Assembly (NCBI RefSeq): GCF_028623165.1
Contig: NZ_CP117768.1
Span: 248,001-312,000 of the forward strand
Direction of reading: 5' to 3'
Source: Nostoc sp. UHCC 0926
GTDB lineage: Bacteria > Cyanobacteriota > Cyanobacteriia > Cyanobacteriales > Nostocaceae
Length of the DNA: 64,000 bases
Positions 17,629 through 27,100 of the stretch are shown piece by piece. The notes beneath the pieces are model-generated. The model was not told where the DNA came from, did not search any database, and saw nothing but the letters and a program-made list of their open reading frames with translations. Both the position numbers and the translations under genes were made by a program. The stretch's first letter is position 1; every line of letters begins with the position of its first letter.

Positions 17629-17676
17629 AAACTACGGTTCTCAACATAGATGAGGTTTATCTATTGCTTGTCTAAC

Positions 17677-18348
17677 TCATCTTCCTAAATCATGCATCTG
17701 GTTAATTACCGTGGCACACTTTTGTGTCAACGCTTCCAATTCCTCTTTATTAGTAGAATTAGGCGCATCAATCAAGTTACCAATTCTCACAGTGATGGGA
17801 ACTGCGCGAGGTCGGGACGATCCTTTTTCTAAAATCCTCTCAGTACCCCAGACACTCACCGGCAATATTGGGGCTTTTGCTTTCGCCGCCAGCAGCAATG
17901 CACCTCTTTTTGGGTCTGTAATTCGACCATCTGGGGTGCGAGTACCTTGTAAGAAAACACCGATAGCCCAACCGTTATTGAGATATTCTAGGGCAGAACG
18001 GATGGCATTGCGATCGGTATTTCCCCGACTCACCGGGTAAGCACCGTACAATTTAATCGCTTGCGCCAAAATGGGGATATTGAATAACTCTTCCTTAGCC
18101 ATGTACGCCACTGGACGACGCACACAGTTGGAGACAATTGGCGGGTCAAAGTAACTAGCGTGATTACTCACTACCAGTAGCGGCCCTGATTGGGGGACAT
18201 TTTCCGCACCATAAATCTGGCCCCGAAAGTAAGCGTGAAGCATGGGGCTGACGACCGACCATTTAAAGGCGTGGTAAAGTGCCAGACTGATAAACGGTTC
18301 GCGGTTTTTGTCCACAGAAGATAATGCAAGTAAAACTGAATTTAGCAT
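17677..18348 (-). CDS. plsC: 1-acyl-sn-glycerol-3-phosphate acyltransferase
   Basis: PlsC adds the second acyl chain in phosphatidic acid synthesis at the inner membrane. The catalytic motif NHASYFDPP (HX4D) is present, and the later motif reads FLQGTRTPDGRI, with Gln in the place of the usual Glu of FPEGTR. A glycerolipid-type middle portion, GAYPVSRGNTDRNAIRSALE, separates them. The ATG at 18348 gives 223 residues; a TTG further upstream extends the frame to 18414. Its orientation and lipid role match plsX-fabH-fabD beyond the two kinase genes, and in related genomes these four are often adjacent (recalled, not checked here). Confidence 0.88.
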   Translation of the reverse strand: MLNSVLLALSSVDKNREPFISLALYHAFKWSVVSPMLHAYFRGQIYGAENVPQSGPLLVVSNHASYFDPPIVSNCVRRPVAYMAKEELFNIPILAQAIKLYGAYPVSRGNTDRNAIRSALEYLNNGWAIGVFLQGTRTPDGRITDPKRGALLLAAKAKAPILPVSVWGTERILEKGSSRPRAVPITVRIGNLIDAPNSTNKEELEALTQKCATVINQMHDLGR

Positions 18349-18679
18349 AAGCGATCGCAAGGCCCAGAGCAAACTCAAAAAAGTTGTAGAAACGCAAGGT
18401 ACTAATTTCGGCAATTTCAGTTGATGCTTGGTGAGCTTTTTTACTACATTCCCTACCTTTTAAAAGATGATTTTAGGAACTTCCACTTCTTCTGAAATAC
18501 AAGGGTGCATCAGGCAAAACGCTGTAATGCATCGTGAGCAATGAGATAGATATGGTGCGTTAACGAAGTGTAACAGACTCTACGAATATCGGATAATTTC
18601 TTTTTTGGTATTCATTTAAATTATGAATTGCTTCACCCATGTGGGAATACTAAATCTGGAATTGTCAGGATTTAGCAGT

Positions 18680-21600
18680 ATGGTTACCACTCTAGTTACT
18701 ATTCCCGGATATCAAATTAAGGAACAACTTTATAATGGTTCAAAAACCCTAGTTTATCGAGGTTATCGAGAAACTGACTCCTTAAGAGTAGTGATTAAAC
18801 TGCTGAAAAATCCATATCCGGGTTTTAGCGAACTGGTGCAGTTTCGCAATCAGTATACCATTGCCAAAAATCTAAACTCACCTCTAATTATCCAAACCTA
18901 CAGCCTAGAACCTTACCAAAATGGCTATGTGTTGGTGATGGAAGATTTCGGGGGGATTTCTCTTAAAGAATCGGGAATAGGGTCAAGTCTACAAAATCTC
19001 ACGGAGTTTTTACAGATAGCGATCGCCCTGTGCAATATCTTAGATATACTGTACCGCGATCGGATTATTCATAAAGATATTAAACCTGCAAATATTTTAA
19101 TTAATCCAGAAACAAAACAAATTAAATTAATTGACTTTAGTATTGCATCTCTACTACCACGAGAAACTCAAACGCTGATCAGTCCCAATGTGTTAGAAGG
19201 GACACTTGCTTATATTTCCCCAGAACAAACAGGAAGAATGAATCGGGGGATTGACTATCGGACTGATTTTTATTCACTGGGTGTCACTTTCTACGAATTA
19301 CTCACAGGAAAGTTACCCTTTGAGTCCAAGGATATGATGGAGTTGGTGCATTGTCATATTGCCAAACTTCCTGCTTCTTTGGAGCCATTCAAAATTCCTA
19401 AATCGATTTCAGATATTGTGATGAAATTGATGGCAAAAAATGCCGAAGAACGCTATCAGAGTGCATTAGGGCTAAAATATGATTTAGAAAATTGTTTAAT
19501 TCAACTTCAGTCAACTGGCAAGATTGAGAGTTTTCCAATTGCACAAAGAGATGTGTGCGATCGCTTTATTATCCCCGATAAACTCTATGGACGAGAAACA
19601 GAAGTAGAAATTCTCCTGCAAGCATTTGAAAGAGTCAGTCTTGGTGTAACAGAAATGATGCTGGTTGCGGGTTTTTCCGGGATTGGTAAAACCGTTGTAG
19701 TTAACGAAGTTCATAAACCGATTGTGCGTCAACGCGGTTATTTTATCAAAGGTAAATTTGACCAATTTCAGAAAAATATTCCCTTTTCGGCATTTGTACA
19801 AGCGTTTCGGAATTTGATGGGGCAATTGTTAACTCTAAGCGATGCAGAAATTCAACAATGGAAAAGTAAGATATTAGAGGCTGTAGGTGAGAACGGACAA
19901 GTAATTATTGAAGTAATTCCCGAATTATCAAGAATTCTTGGTCAACAATCACCTGCTCCAGAATTATCAGGAAGTGCAGCACAAAATAGATTTAATTTAT
20001 TGTTTCAAAAGTTTACCCAAGTCTTTACTAGTAGAGAACATCCATTAGTGATGTTTTTGGATGATTTGCAATGGGCAGATTCGGCATCGCTGAAATTACT
20101 ACAATTGTTGATGGAACAGGCTGGACATTTATTAATCTTGGGTGCGTATCGGGATAATGAAGTATCACCTGCTCACTCGTTCATCCTAACCGTAAATGAA
20201 ATCGTCAAAACTGGGGCAGTAGTCAATACCATTACGCTGCAATCGTTAAGTCTAGTTGATATGAATCAGTTGGTGGCGGATACGTTGAATTGCGATCGCT
20301 CCCTGGCTCAACCGTTGACCGAACTGGTATACCAAAAAACCAAGGGTAATCCCTTTTTTGCGACTCAGTTTCTCAAGGTACTCTATGAAGAGGAACAAAT
20401 TACTTTTGACTGGGAAACACGGCATTGGCAGTGTGATATTGCCCGAGTTAGAGCTTTAGCGATCACCGATGATGTCGTCGAGTTTATGGCACTGCAATTG
20501 CAGAAGTTGCCGACACAAACTCAGGATGTGTTGAAATTGGCGGCTTGTATTGGAGCAGAGTTTGATTTGGCGACATTGGCGATCGTGTGCCGGCAGTTTC
20601 CTGAAGATACGGCTGCTGTACTGTGGAAAGCATTACAAGAAGGTTTGATTATTCCGAATACGGAAATCTATAAGTTTTTTATTCAGTCTGACAGTGCGTT
20701 AGTTTGTGATGCAGCAGCGAATCCAACTTATCGCTTTTTGCACGATCGCGTTCAGCAAGCGGCGTATTCTCTGATTCCAGAAGAGAAAAAGCAAATCACC
20801 CACCTCAATATTGGACGTTTGCTGCAACAAGCAACGAGTGCGAGTGAACAGGATAAGCAGATTTTTGCGATCATTAACCACCTCAACAAGGGGATATCGC
20901 TGATTGAGGATGAGACGGAGCAACACGAACTCGTGCAGTTAAACTTGATGGCTGGACAGAAAGCTAAGGGTGCAACGGCTTATGGAGCGGCTTTAAACTA
21001 TTTCAACACGAGTATTTCTTTGTTGAGGGGCAATTGCTGGCAAAACCATTACACTCTCGCCCTCGTTCTGTATGAAGGTGCAGCTAATTGTGCTTTCCTG
21101 TGCGCGAACTTTGAACAAATGGAGCAGTTCGCTGAGGTTGTACTCACTCATGCCTGCTCTTGGCTTGATCGGGTTAATGTTTACGACACGAAGATTCGGG
21201 CTTGCATGGCTCAAAACCAGCTTTTAGAAGCGTTGCAGTTGGCACGGTTCGTGCTGGAACCTCTGGGGGTGCATTTGCCAGAGCAGCCTACCCCAGCAGA
21301 CATTGGGCAGGCACTCCAGCACACCCAAATCCAACTTAGCAACAGTTCGATGGAATCTTTGCTGTATTTACCGGAAATGACTGCGCCGGACAAAAAAGCC
21401 GCAATGATGATTCTGTCCACTATCATGTCGCCTGCTTATCAAGCTGCCCCAAACCTGATGCCCCTAGTGGTCTTTGCTCAGGTCGATCTATCTGTGCAGT
21501 ACGGAAATGCACCAGACTCGATTCATGGCTATGCTATGTATGGGTTAATGTTGATTGCCATATTAGGTGATATTGAAGCAGGCTATTGCTTTGGGCAACT

Positions 21601-24052
21601 GGGGATAAACCTCCTGGAACACCTTCACTCACCCAAGCTTGTTGCTACAGCCCTTATTGACTTTAACTGCTTCTTCAAACACTGGAAAGAACCTGCAAAA
21701 ACATGCCAAGCAGGACTACTGCAAGCCTATTCCAGTGGATTAGAAATTGGTAATTTCAATCTTGCAGCACTCAGCCTACTCGTGTATGACTCTAATGCCT
21801 ATTTCTGTGGACAGGAACTGTCTTCCCTGAAGCTAGTGATAGAAGAACATCGCAAGGTGATGCAGCAACTGCGCCAGCATACCTATCTCTACACGCAAAG
21901 TCTTTACCATCAGGTAGTTGTGAATTTGTTGGGGGCGTCAACAGAGCCACATCGTTTGGTTGGCGAATACTGCGATGAGCGTGAAATAATTCAGCTTTAC
22001 CAGAAAACGGGTGAAGTAACGGCACTGCACCAAGTTTATCGCAATAAGCTGATACTTTGCTACCTGTTCCAACACTATGAACAAGCATTGGAAAACGCCA
22101 ATAAAGCAGCCCAGTATTTGGGTGGAACGGCAGGACTCATGAGTGTTCCGCTTTTCCACTTCTACGATGCGCTAGTACAATTAGCGCTTTATCCAGATGC
22201 CAGCGAAACAGACCAATCAAGCATTCTAGAACGGGTTGCTACCAACCTGGAAAAACTCAGTGGGTGGGCAGCTTATGCACCGAGTAATCAGGCTCACCGC
22301 TGCGCCTTGATTGTCGCAGAACGGTGTCGGATCTTGGGGGCTAGAGCCGAAGCAATAGAAAACTACGATCGCGCGATCGCCCTTGCCAAGGAACACGAAT
22401 ACCTCAACGAAGAAGCTCTCGCCAACGAACTCGCCACCAAATTCTATCTCGAATGGGGCAAAGAACGCATTGCCAAAGATTATTTGATTGAAGCCTACTA
22501 TGCTTATTCTCGGTGGGGAGCAAAAGCCAAAGTTACCGATCTAGAACAACGCTATCCGCAATTACTTCAACCCATCCTGCAACAGCAACGACTCAACCTC
22601 AACCCTCAAGAAACTCTTGGCTTTCATGGGACTTTCTTATCTACCCGCACGAATACTACTGACAGCACCAATATTTACGACGTTTTAGATTTTACCTCTG
22701 CCCTAAAAGCGGCTCAAGCTATTTCCAGTTCTCTGGAATTAAATACACTCATCGCCAGTCTCACCCGGATTATCTTAGAAAACTCTGGCGCGAAAAAAGC
22801 TGCACTAATTCTTCCCGAAGAAGACACTTGGCAAGTACGAGCAATTACCTTTATTGAGTATGAAGAAATACAAACTATCCTGAATACACAGTTACTAGAC
22901 AATTGTCAAGATATTCCCGTAAATATTATCCATTACGTCAAAAATACCCAAAAAACAGTTGTTGTTGACAATTGTAAAACAGATACCCCTGGTTTAATTG
23001 GGAAATATATGTTGTTACATCAACCCCAAAGTGTATTTTGTACCCCGATTATTAATCAAGGGCATTTGGTGGGGATTCTCTACCTAGAAAATCAAATGAT
23101 TCAAGGGGTATTTAACAGCGATCGCCTCAATGTCATTAAGCTACTATCTTCCCAAGCTGCAATATCCCTAGAGAATGCTCGACTTTATCAGCAAGCTGGG
23201 CAAGCATTACAAGATTTACAACAGGCACAATTACAAATCGTCCAAAGTGAGAAAATGTCGGCACTGGGTAACTTAGTAGCAGGGGTAGCACATGAAATGA
23301 ATAATCCTTTGGGATTTATTTATGCCAGCCTTCAACAAGCTAAACCCAGCCTTGCGGATATTGTTGAACACTTGAAACTCTATCAATCAAGTCTCCCTAA
23401 TCCCGATGATGAAATTATCGAGCATGCCAAAGAAATAGACTTGGATTATAGCTTAGAAGACTTACCCAAGATGATTGATTCAATGGTGATGGCGTGCGAT
23501 CGCCTCAACAATATCAGCACCAGTCTCCGCACTTTCTCTCGTGCTGATAAAGATTACAAAGTGCCGTTTAATATCCACGAAGGTATCGATAGTACGATTT
23601 TAATTCTCAAACATCGCCTGAAAGCAAACGAACAACGTCCAGCAATTGAAGTGATAACTGATTATGGGAATTTGCCCCAGATTGAATGTTTTTCTGGGCA
23701 ATTAAATCAGGTATTTATGAATCTTCTGGCAAATGCCATTGATGCGCTAGATGAATCAAATACGGGACGGAGCTTTAAGGAAATTCAGGCCAATCCCAAC
23801 CGAATTATAATTAAAACCTCCCTGGAAAATGAAAGTGTGAAAATTGCTATTATTGATAATGGCAAGGGAATGAATAAATCAGTCAAGCAAAAGATTTTTG
23901 ACCACTTATTTACTACAAAAGGTGTAGGCAAAGGGACGGGATTAGGATTAGCGATCGCTCGTCAAATCGTTGAAGAAACCCACAATGGCAAATTGAGTTT
24001 TAACTCTGTTCTGGGTGAGGGTACAGAATTTTTAATTGAAATTCCACTGTAA
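18680..24052 (+). CDS. HstK-type Ser/Thr kinase - AAA ATPase - GAF - histidine kinase (copy 1)
   Basis: A giant signalling protein of 1790 residues. It has an N-terminal Hanks-type kinase (~10-275) with RIIHKDIKPANIL (catalytic Asp) and DFSIAS (DFG variant), then an AAA/MalT-like ATPase with P-loop GFSGIGKT (~330) and Walker B FLDDLQWADSASLKLLQ (~459). A long TPR-like helical region, a GAF domain (~1340-1500), and a histidine kinase end with H box AGVAHEMNNPLGFI (~1537), N box NLLANAIDALDE and G boxes DNGKGMN and GKGTGLGLA follow. No membrane segment is visible. The ATG at 18680 is preceded by CAGGA at good spacing and by sequence duplicated before copy 2, supporting this start over the ATG at 18623. 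Confidence 0.92.
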   Translation: MVTTLVTIPGYQIKEQLYNGSKTLVYRGYRETDSLRVVIKLLKNPYPGFSELVQFRNQYTIAKNLNSPLIIQTYSLEPYQNGYVLVMEDFGGISLKESGIGSSLQNLTEFLQIAIALCNILDILYRDRIIHKDIKPANILINPETKQIKLIDFSIASLLPRETQTLISPNVLEGTLAYISPEQTGRMNRGIDYRTDFYSLGVTFYELLTGKLPFESKDMMELVHCHIAKLPASLEPFKIPKSISDIVMKLMAKNAEERYQSALGLKYDLENCLIQLQSTGKIESFPIAQRDVCDRFIIPDKLYGRETEVEILLQAFERVSLGVTEMMLVAGFSGIGKTVVVNEVHKPIVRQRGYFIKGKFDQFQKNIPFSAFVQAFRNLMGQLLTLSDAEIQQWKSKILEAVGENGQVIIEVIPELSRILGQQSPAPELSGSAAQNRFNLLFQKFTQVFTSREHPLVMFLDDLQWADSASLKLLQLLMEQAGHLLILGAYRDNEVSPAHSFILTVNEIVKTGAVVNTITLQSLSLVDMNQLVADTLNCDRSLAQPLTELVYQKTKGNPFFATQFLKVLYEEEQITFDWETRHWQCDIARVRALAITDDVVEFMALQLQKLPTQTQDVLKLAACIGAEFDLATLAIVCRQFPEDTAAVLWKALQEGLIIPNTEIYKFFIQSDSALVCDAAANPTYRFLHDRVQQAAYSLIPEEKKQITHLNIGRLLQQATSASEQDKQIFAIINHLNKGISLIEDETEQHELVQLNLMAGQKAKGATAYGAALNYFNTSISLLRGNCWQNHYTLALVLYEGAANCAFLCANFEQMEQFAEVVLTHACSWLDRVNVYDTKIRACMAQNQLLEALQLARFVLEPLGVHLPEQPTPADIGQALQHTQIQLSNSSMESLLYLPEMTAPDKKAAMMILSTIMSPAYQAAPNLMPLVVFAQVDLSVQYGNAPDSIHGYAMYGLMLIAILGDIEAGYCFGQLGINLLEHLHSPKLVATALIDFNCFFKHWKEPAKTCQAGLLQAYSSGLEIGNFNLAALSLLVYDSNAYFCGQELSSLKLVIEEHRKVMQQLRQHTYLYTQSLYHQVVVNLLGASTEPHRLVGEYCDEREIIQLYQKTGEVTALHQVYRNKLILCYLFQHYEQALENANKAAQYLGGTAGLMSVPLFHFYDALVQLALYPDASETDQSSILERVATNLEKLSGWAAYAPSNQAHRCALIVAERCRILGARAEAIENYDRAIALAKEHEYLNEEALANELATKFYLEWGKERIAKDYLIEAYYAYSRWGAKAKVTDLEQRYPQLLQPILQQQRLNLNPQETLGFHGTFLSTRTNTTDSTNIYDVLDFTSALKAAQAISSSLELNTLIASLTRIILENSGAKKAALILPEEDTWQVRAITFIEYEEIQTILNTQLLDNCQDIPVNIIHYVKNTQKTVVVDNCKTDTPGLIGKYMLLHQPQSVFCTPIINQGHLVGILYLENQMIQGVFNSDRLNVIKLLSSQAAISLENARLYQQAGQALQDLQQAQLQIVQSEKMSALGNLVAGVAHEMNNPLGFIYASLQQAKPSLADIVEHLKLYQSSLPNPDDEIIEHAKEIDLDYSLEDLPKMIDSMVMACDRLNNISTSLRTFSRADKDYKVPFNIHEGIDSTILILKHRLKANEQRPAIEVITDYGNLPQIECFSGQLNQVFMNLLANAIDALDESNTGRSFKEIQANPNRIIIKTSLENESVKIAIIDNGKGMNKSVKQKIFDHLFTTKGVGKGTGLGLAIARQIVEETHNGKLSFNSVLGEGTEFLIEIPL

Positions 24053-24125
24053 ACTTTTGCTCTTGTTGGTAAACAACTGCACATATCTGGGAACACTAAA
24101 TCTGGAATTGTCAGGATTTAGCAGT

Positions 24126-27100
24126 ATGGTTACCACTCTAGTTACTATTCCCGGATACCAAGTTAAGGAACAACTTTATAATGGTTCAAAAACCCTAGTT
24201 TATCGTGGTTATCGAGAAACTGACTCCTTAAGAGTAGTGATTAAACTGCTGAAAAATCCATATCCGGGTTTCAGCGAATTGGTGCAGTTTCGCAATCAGT
24301 ATACCATTGCCAAAAATCTCAACTCACCTCTAATCATCCAAACCTACAGCCTAGAACCTTACCAAAATGGCTATGTGTTGGTGATGGAAGACTTCGGGGG
24401 AATTTCTCTTAAAGAATGGGGAACAGGGTCAAGTTTACGAAATCTCACGGAGTTTTTACAGATAGCGATCGCACTGTGTAATACCTTAGATATACTCTAT
24501 CATCAGCGGATTATTCATAAAGACATCAAACCCGCCAATATTTTAATTAATCCAGAAACCAGACAAGTTAAAATAATTGACTTTAGTATTGCATCCCTAC
24601 TACCACGAGAAACCCAAACACTCATCAATCCTAATCTATTAGAAGGGACACTCGCTTATATTTCCCCAGAACAAACAGGACGAATGAATCGGGGGATTGA
24701 CTATCGGACTGATTTTTATTCAGTCGGTGTTACTTTTTACGAGTTACTTACAGGTGAGTTACCTTTTCAATCAAACGACCCGATGGAGTTGGTGCATTGT
24801 CATATTGCAAAACTTCCACCAAATATGAATAAATCTCACCTGCATAAAGCACCCTTTCCTTACCAAGGAGAGGGTTGCAGTGAGGTTGATTTTCCGATTC
24901 CCCAAGTTCTCTGTGACATCGTGATGAAATTGATGGCAAAAAATGCTGAAGACCGCTATCAAAGTGCATTAGGACTGAAATTTGATTTAGAAAATTGTTT
25001 CACTCAACTCCAAAAAACGGGTTCGATTGAACACTTTGAAATTGCTCAAAGGGATGTGTGCGATCGCTTTGTTATCCCTGATAAACTCTATGGAAGACAA
25101 ACAGAAGTAGAAATTCTCTTCCAAGCATTTGAGCGAGTTAGCCTGGGTGCAACTGAAATGATCCTGGTAGCTGGTTTTTCGGGTATTGGTAAAACTGCGG
25201 TTGTTAACGAAGTTCATAAACCCATTGTTCGTCAACGTGGTTATTTTATCAAAGGGAAATATGACCAATTTCAGCGAAATACCCCCTTCAGTGCATTTGT
25301 GCAAGCATTCCGAGATTTAATGGGGCAATTGCTCACAGAAAGCGATACTCAAATCCAGGAATGGAAAAGTAAGCTTTTAGAAGCTGTCGGGGAAAATGGG
25401 CAGGTAATTATTGAAGTAATTCCGGAATTAAAAAGAATTATTGGTATCCAACCACCAGCACCTGAATTATCAGGAACTGCGGCACAAAATCGCTTTAATT
25501 TATTGTTCCAAAAGTTCACCCAAGTCTTTACTATTGCCGAACATCCATTAGTAATATTTTTAGATGATTTGCAATGGGCAGATTCAGCATCATTAAAGTT
25601 AATGCAACTATTAATGACTGATTCAGGGCATCTTTTGATCATTGGTGCGTATCGTGATAACGAAGTCAATCCAGTACATCCATTAATGTTGACCTTGAGT
25701 GAAATCGAAAAAGCACTCTTCACGATTAATACGATTACTTTAGCACCACTGAGTCAAGTGCAAGTGAATTACTTAGTTGCTGACACACTTAAGTGTTCAG
25801 AAAATTTAGCTCTGCCTCTTTCTTTATTAGTATCTCAGAAAACTCAAGGTAATCCGTTTTTCGCTACCCAATTTCTCAAAGCATTGCATCAAGATGAACT
25901 GATTGAGTTCAGCTTTGAGTCAGGCTGTTGGGAATGTGATATTACACGAGTTACTCAGCAAGCGGTGACAGATGATGTTGTTGCTTTTATGGCATTTCAA
26001 TTGCGAAGACTGCCGTCATCAACTCAAAATGTATTGCAGTTAGCTGCTTGTATTGGGAATCAGTTTGATTTAAGAACTTTGACCATTGTTTCAGAAAAAT
26101 CAGAGATAGAAATAGCAGCTTGTTTGTGGAAAGCTTTACAAGAAGGGTTGATTTTGCCTAATGATGATATTTATAAATTTTATGTTGGTCAAGAAAGTCA
26201 AGCAGTTACTCAAGAAATTTCTCAAACTTTCAAATACAAGTTTTTGCACGATCGCGTCCAACAAGCTGCATACTCTCTTATCCCTGAAAAGCAAAAAAAA
26301 GCTACTCATCTACAAATAGGCAAACTATTACTTCAAAACACACTTTACATCAAAGAGGAAGACAAAATTTTTGAAATTGTTAATCAGTTAAACATTGCAT
26401 TAATACTAATTGTTGATCCGATTGAACGAAAACAACTCGTCAAATTGAATTTAAAAGCAGGTACGAAAGCAAAATTGGCAACTGCTTATACATTAGCAGT
26501 TGAATATTTAACAATAGGTTTACAACTTTTACCTCACGAGAGTTGGCACAGCCAGTACGAGCTAACACTAGTACTATATCAATCCATTACAGAAGTACTT
26601 TGTCTCAGTGGTGACTTTGAACGCATGGAAAGCTATGCAACCGTCGTTCTACAGCAAGCAAAAACCCTTCTTGAACAAATTCCTATCTACAATGTCAAGA
26701 TTCAAGCCTACATGGCGCAGGCGCAGCATAAGAAAGCTTTGCAAATCGCACTGACTGTTCTTCTATCAATAGGAGTGGAACTGCCTCAACAAGTCAATCA
26801 AACTGATATCGAGTGTGAACTGGAGCAAACAAAACGTCTTTTGGCAGATAAAGCAGCGACAGATTTACTGGAACTGCCAAAAATGACTGATGTGACTATC
26901 CTGGCAGCAATGCAAATTTTATCGAGTATTATGTCAGCTGCCTATCAAGCAGATCCAGCATTGTTTCGAGTAATTGTCTTTAAACAAGTTCAACTGTCAA
27001 TCCTCTATGGTAATGCTCCAGAATCTACATATGCCTATGCTAGCTATGGACTTATACTCTGCGGTGTTCTAGGAGAAATTGATACAGGATATGAGTTTGG

